Positions 1 to 12,593 of a DNA stretch of 64,000 bases are shown here, piece after piece. Source of the DNA: Vitis vinifera (taxonomy: Eukaryota; Streptophyta; Magnoliopsida; Vitales; Vitaceae). The DNA lies in assembly GCF_030704535.1 (NCBI RefSeq), contig NC_081822.1, forward strand, positions 12,889,001 to 12,953,000, in the 5' to 3' direction. Numbering within the stretch: the stretch's first letter is position 1; each line of letters begins with the position of its first letter. The notes beneath the pieces are model-generated. The model saw only the letters and a program-made list of their open reading frames with translations, searched no databases and was not told the origin of the DNA. The position numbers were made by a program, and so were the translations under genes.

Positions 1-155
1 TATGTTACTTTTTCTATTTAAAAAAAAAATCAAATATTTTATCTTTTTTATTTAGTAAAAAATTTATAATAAGTCATGAAAAAAATAGAAAAACAAATAA
101 CTTACGGTTTGAAAGTAAACTGCTTTCAATAAAAAGCTTTAAAAAAAAACGTCCT
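1..155. repeat. partial MITE-like element (family B), cut by window edge
   Basis: This AT-rich stretch resembles, block by block, the right half of the element at 27758-27996. Both have a poly-A/T tract, then an 'ATTTAGTAAAA' block, a 'TTTATAATAAGT' block, and a final 'TTTCAATAAAAAGC'-like block. It is probably a diverged, non-autonomous DNA transposon copy whose left end lies outside the window. Low complexity makes the exact edge uncertain. Confidence 0.4.
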
Positions 156-808
156 CTAAATTCGACTATTAAAATCCACAAATTATTCTAATTAGTAGTA
201 TGACTATGAATTTCTTTGGAAATGTCCAAGATTTCATTTGAGAAATGGGCATTTTCCATTTTCCAATTGGGCCTGAATAGTCTGGAATGGACCCAAACCC
301 TGGACCCGCTTTTCTGCGTCATGGGAAAATCAATAAGTGGAGGCCCGGGGTTGACTGACACGAGAGAGCACACCACGTCGGCCCATTAAAAGTTCAAAAC
401 AGAGTAGCCCAATCTCAGGCTGAAGTTTAAAACCGAGACTCGCCTTTATTACTTCTGCTGCTGCATGCCCCACATACGGATTTGAGTGAGTGGAGGTAGG
501 TGTTCGTTGAGGTAGGTTTTGTCTCAAATTAATACTAAATTGAAGTTTTGGTCTTTTCTCTTTTTCCTAATTATTTATCTTTGCTCCATAACCGGTGTTC
601 TCAGAGTGAACTAAACTAGAGACACCTTGAAGAAGACGCATCTTCCTTTTCTAGATGGCTTTAATTGTAGCAACATTAAGGGGGGCGGCGCTTTCCATTT
701 ATTGGGCAGGTGGAGTGGTTATTCAATCGGATCACAGACTGGAGGTAGCTAGAACAAGGGCTGAGTAAAATTTTGACCTACCACATGGCCCGAGCTTCAT
801 TACTGCCC
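156..808. other. intergenic, no gene seen
   Basis: Moderately GC-balanced spacer upstream of the dehydrogenase gene. Only short open frames occur, with no recognisable domain. It presumably carries the distal promoter of the gene that starts at 910. Confidence 0.5.
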
Positions 809-815
809 ATATAAG
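809..815 (+). promoter_or_regulatory. putative TATA box of the dehydrogenase gene
   Basis: ATATAAG sits about 95 bases before the ATG at 910. That spacing would put transcription start near 840 and leave a 5' leader of about 70 bases. It also argues that the in-frame ATG at 817 lies at or before the transcript start and is not used. Confidence 0.45.
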
Positions 816-909
816 TATGGCATCCAAGTTTCCCCAAAATGGCACAAGCTCAAAGAAAGGGGTAAACCCACATCTCAAGCCCCTGTTCTTTCTTTCCATA
901 CATAGATAT

Positions 910-2753
910 ATGGCTCAGACAACCCCGAATCACACACAGACTGTTTCTGGGTGGGCAGCTCATGATTCCTCCGGCAAGATCACCCCGTACGTCTTCAAGA
1001 GAAGGTGCATGGTTTCCAAACTTTTTCTCTGTGATTCAATTAGAACAGTTAATTAGTAACCGGTGAACTGATGGATTTGTGATGACAATGGCAGAGAAAA
1101 CGGCCCCAATGATGTTACCATTGAAATCTTGTACTGTGGGATATGCCACACTGATCTCCACCATGTCCGGAATGACTGGGGCATCACCATGTATCCGGTT
1201 GTCCCCGGGTAGCTCTCCATATAAAACTCTCTCTCTCTCTCTTCTCTTTCTCTGTATATATGTATGTATCATGAATGTACCCATAGGATTCATGATTTTT
1301 ACTATTGAATATGTGGCATTCAGGCATGAAATTACTGGGGTTGTCACCAAGGTAGGAACCAACGTGACAAGGTTCAAAACAGGGGACAGGGTAGGAGTAG
1401 GATGCTTGGCGGCATCATGTTTGGAGTGTGAGTTCTGCAAGAGCTCTCAGGAGAACTACTGTGATCAGATTCAGTTTACCTACAATGGTATTTTCTGGGA
1501 TGGTAGCATCACCTATGGTGGATACTCCAGAATGTTGGTTGCAGATCAGAGGTAATCCTCATCACTCTCTGCTCCTACTATTTCCCTTATCACTCTCTGG
1601 GATTTTCATAGTATTGATTCCTGCATAAATATTTTCACTTCAAACCAAGATAGCAAAATCAAATTGTCAGATTTGTTAAGAGAATGTCCAAAAAAAAAGG
1701 TACAATTTTCGGCTAAAGACCATTTAATAAGAACCTAGCTTGCCGACACCATCTATCAACTAAATGTTCAGTCTTTAATGTCATGAGATGCCAAAAATCA
1801 AGGTGGTCTCCATTTTCTATCAGTACTTCAGCTCATGTGGATGAGCTAGCCTTATTTTTGAGTGACTGGACCTTCACGTGATTAATGAATTTGTTATTGA
1901 AGATGGCAGGTAGCCCAGTATACATACTGAATTGAGTGTTTCCCGTACAGCTTTGATATTGCCGATACTTGTAATTTAATATTTGATATATTAATTAATC
2001 ACGTGAAGGTATGTGGTTCGGGTGCCGGAGAATTTGCCAATGGATGCAGTGGCTCCAATGTTATGTGCGGGAATAACAGTGTACAGCCCCATGAAAGACA
2101 CCAAGATGCTAGAGTCACCGGGGAAGAAGCTAGGAATAATCGGTTTGGGAGGACTAGGTCATGTTGCAGTTAAATTTGCAAAGGCTTTTGGCCTCCATGT
2201 GACCATCATCAGCACCTCTCCCTCAAAAGAGAAAGAGGCGAAAGAGCGCCTGGGTGCAGACCATTTCATAGTTAGCACCAACCCCAAACAAATGCAGGTC
2301 TTACTCTTGTCTGACTCTATCTCTATCACCTACAAAATTGACCATTAAGATAGAATTTATTGGTGATGTTTTTGTTAAATTTGGGAATGGAGACAGGCAG
2401 GGAAGAGGAGCCTGGACTTCATACTGGACACAGTGTCTGCGAACCACTCCCTGGGGCACTACTTGGAACTGCTGAAGGTGAACGGGACAATGGTGATCGT
2501 GGGCGCACCAGAGAAGCCCATGGAGCTGCCGTCTTTCCCTCTGATATTCGGGAAGAGAACGGTGAAGGGAAGCATGACAGGAGGGATGAACGAGACGCAG
2601 GAGATGATGGATGTGTGTGGAAAGCACAACATCACATGTGATATTGAGGTGGTGAAACCAGACCAGATTAATGAAGCCCTCGAGCGCCTTGCAAACAATG
2701 ATGTTCGGTATCGTTTCGTCATCGATATTGCTGGCCAGTCTCCAAATCTTTAG
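910..2753 (+). CDS. cinnamyl alcohol dehydrogenase / mannitol dehydrogenase-like, zinc- and NADP(H)-dependent
   Basis: Exons 910-1004, 1095-1208, 1324-1551, 2009-2297 and 2397-2753 join in frame to 360 residues, the normal family length. The protein is a cytosolic medium-chain dehydrogenase that interconverts aromatic or sugar alcohols and aldehydes. Visible motifs are CGICHTDLH (catalytic-zinc Cys49, with Thr51 and His54 for proton relay), GHE at 70-72, the third catalytic-zinc Cys165 in PMLCAG, and four structural-zinc cysteines at 102, 105, 108 and 116. The Rossmann motif GLGGLG is at 191-196, followed by a Ser/Thr/Lys cluster (214-219) as in NADPH users. It looks closest to the ELI3/CAD6-8 class (often annotated probable mannitol dehydrogenase) and not to the lignin-committed CAD4/5 class; substrate is not decidable from sequence. 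ATG 817 is in frame but too near the TATA box. Confidence 0.93.
1871..2009. repeat. perfect 16-bp inverted repeat at end of intron 3
   Basis: CCTTCACGTGATTAAT at 1871-1886 is the exact reverse complement of 1994-2009. The right arm contains the splice acceptor AG (2007-2008) and the first base of exon 4. The arms each include a CACGTG palindrome. No target duplication flanks the pair, so I do not call it a transposon. Confidence 0.75.
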
Positions 2754-2942
2754 AGATATGCGGCACTTGGCCTTACCTTAATTTATGTCATTGTACAACA
2801 ACCCATGGGTTGCAATTATGGCAGCTGAACCTGCCTAAATTTGAGACCAAACCAAACAGTTGCCCAATTTGTTTTTCAGTTTCCCATCTATCATTTTTTA
2901 TTCCTAGTTATTTTAGTACACCCATGCTAAATCTACGAATGG

Positions 2943-3355
2943 TAAATTAACTTAATAATTTAATTTAAGTTATTAAATATATTTGATAATATAACTTAGT
3001 GATATAATTTAAAGTTAAAAATAACTTTTAAGCAATAAGTAAAAATAATATTAACTTGTTTTTAAGTTCATATCTTTATTTTATATTTTATTTTCATTTA
3101 TCTTAACTATCTTCACAATCTATTATATATTTCTTGACTTCTATTATTACTTGATCTCCTTTATCCTAATTATAATTTATAAAAATAAATATGTCAATTT
3201 AAAGATTTAAAATAAATTTTAAGTGATTTTATAAAAACACTTTAATGCTTAAAATAAAAATTAAGTAATAAATTTTAAATAAATAATTTAAGTATAATTT
3301 AACTTAAAATCAACTTAAGTTATTAAATAACAAATATCAAATTTTACTAAACACC
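2943..3355. mobile_element. non-autonomous DNA transposon (MITE-like, family A), copy 1
   Basis: About 410 bases of AT-rich sequence ending in ACTAAACACC. It matches the reverse complement of 31566-31984 along its whole length. Shared blocks include an 'AACTTAATAATTTAA' start, a central 'CCTAATTATAATT' then 'AATATGTCAATTTA', and a late 'AATTTAACTTAAAAT'. The terminal motif GGTGTTTRGTA is shared between copies. It has no coding capacity. Confidence 0.6.
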
Positions 3356-6222
3356 TTTTAAATGTAAAAATTAAACCAATATATGATTTAAAAAAATTGA
3401 AAATCCACTCCAACATGAAATCCAATAATCTAAAATATAGAGGTGAGTAAATGGGTTGTTATTTTTAAGTTACTAATTTTCAATTAATTAAATAATATCG
3501 CATAAATGTGATATATGTAAAAGCTTTTCCGAGAGAAAAAAAAACCCATAACTTTGTTAAAGTAAATGTCAAATTATATTTATGGAATGAGAATATATTT
3601 CATTTTAAAAAAAATAGAAAATCATAATAATTTCTATATAAAGAGATAGTAAATCTTGTATCCATAAAAGTTATTAAATATTTAAAAATTTGAGATAGCA
3701 AATTTTTTTTTTTAACATTTTAATTTTAAAAAATAATTATGTTTTAAAATAATTTTTAATGGTAATTATCTTTGGAAAGGCTTCCTCTACCTTGACGTTG
3801 AATGGATGTAGAGACGGCCGAAGTTCCCAAGTCTAGAGAACACGGTTGAGTGTTGAAAAGCTTATAATATACTTAGAAATTGTGGTGGATGATGGATGTT
3901 TGTTCCTTCATGCCTTCGTACAACTTCCCTAGCTTTCTCATCATGTGTGAGACTTCAATTTTGATTGCAACATTATTTCAAGACGTCAAAGAGTGCAAGC
4001 AATAATGTTTTAGGTATTTAAATGGCAAGTCTATATGGTTTGGACTTTCTTTCAATCATGATTCATGTCGCTTGGCTGGACATACATTATTAGAAATAAT
4101 TCCATTATTTGAGTTTGTGTTTACTTTCCAACAACATGACCCTGTTTCCTTTGACAAATACTTAATTATATATTTTTAATAAAAAAATTTAATTTAATTT
4201 TTTAAAATTTAGTTAGAGGTTTTTTTTAAAAAACAAAATCATGTATACACGAATAGAAAATAAAGAAAAACACAATATTTTTAATTTTTAATGTGCTTCC
4301 GCGATCAATTTTATCCCTATGTCTACATGGTGCACCAACACTTGACAATCTATTAATTAAAAGAAAAAGAAATATGACAAAGTTCTAAAAAACTTCTCGA
4401 CCTTCACTAAAACAAAAAAGTTGAAATATATAATATGAATAAAAATCTCTCAATGTAAAACAAAAGGGTTAAAACATGTAATATGATAAATTCGTCAATC
4501 ATCATATAAAAATCTGCCCCATTGAATTCTATAAGCTGACTAGACAACTTAATCCTGATATTTCAAAATAAATGTAATAAAACCGATTCAGATTTCACAA
4601 TATAACATTTTTAATTACTTTTTGTTATATGATACATTATAAAAATAGTAAAATACCATAAAAACATTTTTTATTTATATTTAAAAACTAACTTAATTTA
4701 CACAAAATGTTTTTGATAAAAAAATACTACCATAAAAATATACTAACTAAATCAAAGTACCCATCTAAGCACCATATAGCTTGTGTTATTGATTTTTATT
4801 TTTATTTTATTTTTTAGAAGGTAAATATTAATTAAACTAATTTTGAGAGCACTAGAAGCTCTTCTTAGTATTCGAAAGCTTTATTTTACAAAACTTTAGT
4901 GTTTAACAAAATTTTAAAATCACTTCTTAAAAATCTAGAGTATCACTTAAATGATTTCTATAAAATTACTTATACTTGATTTTTTTTAATTATTATTATT
5001 ATTTTTATATAATACATCACCAACACTATCAAAGTTGTTGTGTTTGAAAGTACTTTCATAGTTTTAAGAAAATTATTGTTTATTTGTAAATCATTATCAA
5101 GTGATTTTTTTAATATTATAAGTGGTTTTAAAAAAAAATTTAAAATACTTCTTAAATTTTATCAAACATTTAATATTTTTTTTAAATATTTTATAAATTA
5201 AAAGCGCTTTCTAAAATTATTGTCAAATAGATTCTTAATATGTGTTTGCTAGTGATTGTTGAAAATATTTTCAATATTTTTAATGTTTAAAATTTTTTAT
5301 GTTTCAAGCGTTAAAAAAAGCTAAAAATACTTTTTAAAATTGTTTTCTAATACACTTTTAATTTATAAATAAATATAAAGTGATTTTCCTTAAAAACGTT
5401 TGGAATAGAGATCGTCCAAACCGAGCTATATAAGTAATTTTTTTTAAAATTTTTTAATGAAATTACTACTAATAAGAACACAATGCATTATAAAAACTTT
5501 AATTATGCTAGAAATGTATAACATAAATGTTCTTAATAATTATAAAAATAAAAAATTTATGATATCCCGAATATTTTGTATCATTTTGAAGAAATATCCT
5601 ACCAAACTTAACCCCAAAGATCATGCACACTAATCATCCATGGATAACCAACGACCTCCAAACCTCGCATAAAATCAAATCAAATATAAAGTAGAACATA
5701 AAATTTGGAACTCTAATCCATTTGATCATGACAATTATCTTCTTCCCATGATCTGTTCAATCGAGGAGCGCATGCCACATCTTCCATGGATAAACCACAA
5801 TAAAAGTAGGGGGTGGTGATGTAGAATAGAAGTGATGTGAATATTAGAAACTCCAACACTTGCTGACGTGGCGGACAAATCAGCCACAATTCAAACCCAG
5901 GCACCCATACAAACCAGCTTAAGCCGTTAACAGTCGCTTTCTTCTTCCTTGAAAAGATAAACAAAATCCAAATATGAAAGCCCAGAAACTCAGCAATTAT
6001 AGGGGCAATGTTGCGGTAATTGCACCACTGGCATAAGGCTTGGCTCCGGTTATTACACGTGGACAACACACCGTGTGGAGGTGGCTGTCGTGCTACCAAA
6101 GCTAATCAACTGAGGCGGGGTTAACTGCCAACTGGTTTCTTGTTCTTTTCTTCTTCAATTTCTTGAAGCCAAAACGCCCTCACCCCCCTCAAACGTTCTC
6201 TCGGCTTTGGCCTCTTTCTCTT
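3356..6222. other. intergenic, AT-rich, no gene seen
   Basis: Long AT-rich spacer. 4800-5420 is built of phrases such as 'AAAATACTTTTTAAAAT' and looks like decayed miniature transposons, but I could not fix ends. From about 5700 base composition rises towards the promoter of the next gene. Open frames here, including one on the minus strand at 5713-6099, show no domain. Confidence 0.5.
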
Positions 6223-6232
6223 CTATTTAAAG
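6223..6232 (+). promoter_or_regulatory. putative TATA box of the UPF0496 gene
   Basis: CTATTTAAAG lies about 60 bases before the ATG at 6287, after a CT-rich stretch. The leader would be short, roughly 25-35 bases. Confidence 0.45.
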
Positions 6233-6286
6233 AGAAACAAAATACATTGGCTTTTCATTCATTCTCTGGTCGACGTCGTTGCGCAG

Positions 6287-7865
6287 ATGAAAAATATTAT
6301 GTGGCGGAAGTTCAAGTCTCACTTTACAAGGGCCGGTGAGTTCGATGATCATCATCTTCTACAAGCTTTTCTTTAATTTTCTTTCTCCCATTTTTTTTTT
6401 TTTTTTGAAAAATATTCTATTAGCTTCATGGATCTTCTTTTTGGTTTCTTGTAAGGCTAGATCTTTGATGGGGTTTGTGTTATGCAGATTAGGTTTTCTG
6501 GGTTTTTACCTCAAGTTCTAAATTTTCCATATTTAATTACTTTTAGTCATGTGTTGGAGAATTAAATTTGTAAAACGAGGGCCAAAATTCTAGGGTTCGA
6601 GGATTTTTTTCTTTTTCCAAAAATTTTCTAGGGGCCTTCGCTTTTTGGGAAGCTTTTGATTCATATGTTTGAAATACTTGAGTATTAATTCCTGGGATTT
6701 CTTAATCAAAATTTCTGATCATGGAAAAAATCTGAAGAAGAGTCGGAGAGTTGATTTCTTGATGCGCATTCTATGTTGATTCAACGCGTTTTGTTTTATG
6801 TTGTCAGGAGGATCTAGAAAGAGTGGCGTGGATAGCTTGTGTACGAAGTCAAACGTGAATGAAGAATACATGGAAGCCTTCAGAACCAAGTCTTACATAG
6901 AAATTCACAGCAAAGTTCAGGGTCAGCTCATGAATGAACTCCCCTCCTCCTCCTCATCTTTTCCTTTCTATATCCATCTCTCCGACTACCTCCTCGAGCC
7001 ATGCCAAGAAACCCTAGCCAACATGATCCAAACCCTAAATCTCCATCACCTTCTTATTGACTACTTCCAAGCCAGCTTAGAAGCATGCAAGATCTGTGAA
7101 ATACTCCTCCTAAGAATCCATCAAACACGCGCTAATTACCAAATAATCAAAAGGGTAATTAAGCTAACCAAAAGGCTTGATGATGGCGAATACTACACCA
7201 CAGAACAGTATGGGACCATATTCAGAGAGCTAACTAAGTTCTCAAAGCTCACCAACCCATTAATGGCCGCTGGCCCTGTACAATTCCATGATATCCATGA
7301 AAGCTGCAAGACTTTGCTCCCTAAACTCGTATCGAAAAGCAAGAAAACCCGAAGGAGAGCGAAGTTTAACCGGCTGTGCAAGAGGGTTGCAGGGTTTAGT
7401 CTCATTATCTCTTATAGTGCAGTGGCGGTTGCTCTGGTGGTGCTGGCGATTCATAGCATAGTTGGCATTGTGATAGCACCAGGGCTCATGGGTTGTTTTG
7501 TGGGTGCAGTTAGGAATAGGTATGTGTTTGCTCGTAGGGGACTTGGCACGTGCTTCCTTGAAAGACTTGGGGAACAGCTGGATGCTGCAGCAAAGGGGAT
7601 TTACATTTTGGTCAACGATTTTGACACCATGAGTCGACTGGTGAGCAGGTTATACGATGAGGTAGAACACAGCAAAGCCATTGTTGATATGTGTGTTAGA
7701 AATGGAAAGAGCGAGATGTTGATGGAGGTGGTGAAGGAATTTCATGTCCATGACTCTTTCTTTCTGGAGCAGCTGGAAGAGCTTGAAGACCATATCTACT
7801 TGTGTTTGCTCACCATAAATAAATCTAGAATGCTTGTTATTCAGGAAATAAGGGACTCAGAGTAG
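6287..7865 (+). CDS. UPF0496 (DUF677) family protein
   Basis: Exon 1 is 6287-6335 and exon 2 is 6808-7865, joined in phase 1 to give 368 residues, the usual length for the family. The family is plant-specific and poorly understood; Arabidopsis At14a, a relative, is membrane-associated. The N-terminus (WRKFKSHFTR, then NVNEEYMEAFRTKSY) is the typical family opening. A strongly hydrophobic double segment at about residues 208-245 should be one or two membrane spans, with predicted helical arms on both sides. A second Met at residue 5 (6299) could also serve as start. No enzyme motif is present. Confidence 0.85.
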
Positions 7866-8004
7866 TCAGCATTTATGTTTCTGTCAGCAGTGTCTGGATG
7901 TTGACCCGCTCAACCAATTTAGAGAACGGGTCTTTAAACTCATCATCAAAATTATATTTGTTCATAAATTTTCAAAGTATATAATAATTTGTTTAACTTT
8001 TTAA

Positions 8005-8252
8005 TTGAAAGCAAATTGCTTTAAGGCTTTTATTTTTTTAATTTTTTGTTAACTTATTATTTATTTTTAAAATATTTTAAGAAAAATCAAAATATTTAAT
8101 TTTTTCTTAATGCTAAAATAATCGTTGATTTTTTTACTCTTAGAACTTAATAAAAATAATATATTAAAAAAATAAACAACTTAATATTCAACACTATTAA
8201 GTACTATTTAATTTTAAATTTTATTTAATATTAAATCAAAAAACAACCATCA
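8005..8252. mobile_element. MITE-like element (family B), diverged copy
   Basis: Matches the reverse complement of the copy at 27758-27996. Shared order is 'GCTTTAAGGCTTTT', 'AACTTATTATTTATTTTT', a run of 'TTAATAAAAATAAT', then 'AACAACTTAATATTCAACACTATTAAG'. It starts about 140 bases after the stop of the UPF0496 gene, so it may sit in that gene's 3' region. Exact ends are uncertain. Confidence 0.5.
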
Positions 8253-10600
8253 TTTTAGTGTAAGAGTACTATCGATCTCGACTAATTTTGAGTTATTCTG
8301 ATAGATGAATTAGGGTTTTGTAACATTCAACATTGATTTGAAGTTAAGTACCTTGATTATTTGAATTGGTCACTTGCTTAATCCCTTCTTTGTTCTTGAT
8401 TATATGAATTAGGGTTTTGTAACCACTTAGTAACTTACTAGGTGTAAAAGTCATAAGTGGTCTCTCAACTCCTAGACAATCTAACATTCCCCAGAGCTTG
8501 TTAGTGGATTTCAAGGAATTTTTATTGAAGTTTCTCACCTTTATTATAACTAAAAGTTATTTTCAAGAACGTGAAAGTAGAATTGGAGGATAAGTTTTTG
8601 CTAAATGGTTATGTTGTCCACACACTTCTTAAATAAAATATCTCTGTTTATATTTGTAAAACATTAATCTAAAATATATCCTTTTTAAAATTAAATACTA
8701 TTTTAAAAATAATCACAATTTTAAAACTTACTAAAAATATTCCAAAAATTAATAAAAAATTTAGAAATAAATATAATTTTAAAACTTATCAATAACAAAT
8801 TTTGGAATTAAAAAATAGAGACAATTATGATTTAGAACTAGTTAAAGCAAATAATGGGTCTAAAATTTGCATATTGAGCATAATTAATGTTAAGAACATG
8901 AAATATGAAAAATAAAAATACCCCTTTACTTTTGAAATCAAGGAATGTGAATGTATTTGTGGGTCCCATACTTTTGACTTTTTATTTTTATTTTTTATTT
9001 TACTTTTATATAATTCTTTCTTTCTCCGATCTTATCCCTTTACTTTCCCTTTTGATCTCAAGTGTCACTTTTGTTTCACCTCTTTAATATTTTTTCCATT
9101 TATCTTTTATTAATAGAATTTTAGTTATATCTTTTTAATTTTTAAACTTTTTCTAATTTAATTCCATTTTTATATTATATAATTGAATAAGTTAATTAAG
9201 TAAAAACTAATATTTTCTATAATTTAAATTCATTTTCAGTTTTATTTCTTATTTTATTATTATTAATAATATCACATTTTAGTAACATTGTTACAAGTAA
9301 TTAATGAAAGTTTCATTAAAATATTAATATTAATAGTAGCATTTTTAAAATATAATTTCCATATGTTTAATAGGGAGGACTAACCATTTTTTTAAAAGAA
9401 TTTTTGCATATATTTTACATTTTGATACAATATATATTGTTATGATATGAAGCAAAAAAAAAAAAAAAAATCATGTGTGAAATCATTTAAAAATAATAAA
9501 TTTAATATTTTAATTTTCAAAAATAAATTAAAGTTACTTTTCAAATCAAATTTTATGGATTAAATTTATTTATTTATTTATTTATTTTAAAAATATATAT
9601 ATTTTCAAAAAATCACTAAAGAATTAAAAACTTAAAGGAAAAAACATAATAAGTAGAATGCATAATAAATGATACTTTATACAATTTCTATGTACTTAAA
9701 ATCAAGTAAAAAATATACGGGTTTTTTAAGCTCATTCACAGTTGATTCTATCAATGAATATAAATTGATCTTCTTTAATAAAATTAATCAAAACTTGTCG
9801 AAAAATCGATGTAATATCAGAATTTCATCGTTAAATCAATAAATAAAAAAAAGAGAAAATTTGATAAATCTCAAGATTTGCATGATAGTTATCGTGTCAA
9901 GGTGGCCAATGCACGGAATTTTGCCCATAAATCAAGACATCTGTGTCCTTGCTCTCACCATTGTTATAAAAGGGTAAAATGGTAACTGGCTCATTAGATC
10001 CAAACGACTTTGGGTTTGGATAGGGCAGCCCGACCCTAATTTGTTCAGGTCCGTTTGACAAATTACAGATTTAATAAAATATTCACTAAATCCAACCAAT
10101 CCTTTTCCTCGTTGGTCTTGGCCCTGTGTCTAAGCCTTTTGACAAGGATGGTGCTACATGGGGCTAAACACATCATGACTTCTGCCATTTTGCTTTTATC
10201 ATACACCATATTTATTACAAGAACGGGTTTACTCTTTTGGCACCCAATAACCACCTTTTCATCTATGAAGGTGATAAAAAGGCTGTTAAATTGGCGATGC
10301 AACGAACATTATTCCATTTGGCAATACAACTAAAAGTGGGGACGGTTGTTTGAGCCCAGCCCAAGGTTTATTCCACATAGTCGGCTGAGCTTAGACAGCA
10401 TAGCAGCAGTAGAAGGGCTTAGCTGCTCTGGGCTGAGCCCAGGTAGACCCCAATGCTGATACTCTTCCTTGGAGGGAAGACAATGGGATAGGTTGATCAG
10501 GCTAGCAGTCACGCTTGCATATCAAAAGTTGGACGAGGTATTTCATTATTACAAAAATAATGCAACAATAGCACACCAAGCATGCCATCTTACCAACTGA
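8253..10600. other. intergenic, no gene seen
   Basis: AT-rich spacer with a poly-A run near 9452-9470 and a TTTA tetranucleotide run near 9567-9590. 10010-10540 has more balanced composition and several short open frames without recognisable domains. I cannot assign a function. Confidence 0.5.
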
Positions 10601-10787
10601 GATTTCAAAATTTTGGAACCTGACATGATTAAATCTTCAGCAATGAGTGTACCTTACTAGGGGAGCATCGAAGGAGGTAACAATGACAGGATCTAGAAGT
10701 GGCAATGCAAATACTAGGATAAGTAAAGTCATGGCATTTTCTCCTTTACTGGAATTCCTCAAGGGGTAAAGAAATCCAGCAATCAGG

Positions 10788-12536
10788 TCAACACACTTCT
10801 TTCAGTTTCTTGTATTCTTCAATGTCAATCAGTGAAGCCTTGACCTTGAGCCAATCAGCTGGTTTTGGCATGATAATTGCAATGTATCCTTCTCTGTCAG
10901 CCTGCAACTTGAGACAAAAGGGTCAATGAATAGCATACAAAATATTCAGCACAAGACATTGAATGGAGAAATTACATAAAGCAACAAAACTGGTTGTAAA
11001 TGCTACCAACTTTATTACATCAATAGTGCTACACAAATAGTCCTAAGAGTGTGTTTCAATAGGATGGATAGCAGGCATAGAAAGGAAGTGGATGCTACCA
11101 GCATCTGTATCCTCTCTTTCCTTCCAGTATCTTAAGTCCTCAATTCAAATTATTGGGTTTTTTTTCCATTGTCCTCATCACTGCTGCTGTCACCATTTCA
11201 TCATGGCCATCATCACCATTGCTACCACTGCAACCAGACCACCATCAATGCCAACAACAATGTTGCAGCTAATATCATCATTAACACCACCATCAAAAGT
11301 AAGTGCCAATTCTCATCCACCTAACCCAGAAAGATGTCATTATTATGAAGGCATGAAGTTGCCATTCCAACTAACCGCAGAATTTTCCACCCAAGATTCC
11401 TTTCCACTATGGTTTAGAATAATTCTGATAGCAGACACAACTTTAGATCATACACCAAATTCTGATGGCATGGTTATCATAGTAAGACACAGCTTGTACA
11501 ATCAAGTAGGACAGTGGATGTGGTTGCTTTTCAATATCTGATACTCCTTTGAGAATGATATACATATTCTAAACTAATAATAATAGGCATCAAAGAATTA
11601 TGAACATATAAAGAGGAAGAAACTAGAAAGAATGTTGTTATATTAGTTGAGAAATGGCATTTGATGGTACATCTAATTCTCGAATATGTTACCAGTAGAG
11701 GATATACTTTATCCCTGCTCATAACTCCTGTTAATTAAATTTCTTGGTTAAGACTTGAAGAATTCCTAAGAACATATTTATGAAACTATTGGGAGTGGAA
11801 GTTGGAACACTTATCTGTACTCTCAGCTGTTAATCTTAGGTTATTTCTGGATTAAAAGGACCATAACTTTGGGTACAATTTGCCAATAGAAGTGCAACAA
11901 GAATGGTATAGCAACATGTATAAGACAATGCTCCAAGATATTCCCCTAGTAGTTGATCATAATTCACAATAAAGAAGTGGGAAGCAGTTGAAAGCACATG
12001 ACAGACTATACTGCATGATTTTCTTTGAGAATAGATCATCTTTGATAGGGGAAGCTACAGTAATATGATGGGCACAAAATAGGGGGAAACATGAAATGCT
12101 TGCAAAGTCAATTAAGTAAAATTATCATAGTCAATCACACAATTTTTATAAAATGATGATCTCTGCATAATATAACTCAAAATTAGTATCTTTCAGTTCT
12201 TCTCACCGATGAATTAAGCAATCCTGGCTGCTTGATTAATCTATCATTCACTTCCAGTAGATTGCCTTTTACACAACATCTGTCAGAAGCCACAGACCCC
12301 CTCAACTTTTAGCATCAAAAGAAATAACAAGCAAAAACAACAAAATATCCCCAAAATGGAAAGAAGAACTAAATGAACTCCACCTCACTATATAAGAAGC
12401 ATCATTGGTGCACACTTTACACAAAGCTGAGTTGGATTCAAAGTGTTGTGCATTCTGCATAAGAATATCTCCAACTTCAATAAGCACAACTTTGCTATAT
12501 GTATAAATGTAAGTATGTGTGTGAATGAGTGTGTGT

Positions 12537-12593
<57 letters not shown>

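Noticed and set aside
817-909. In-frame upstream ATG of the dehydrogenase gene
   Set aside because: It lies directly after the TATA-like box and would add 31 residues not found in the family; the ATG at 910 gives the standard MAQ-type N-terminus.
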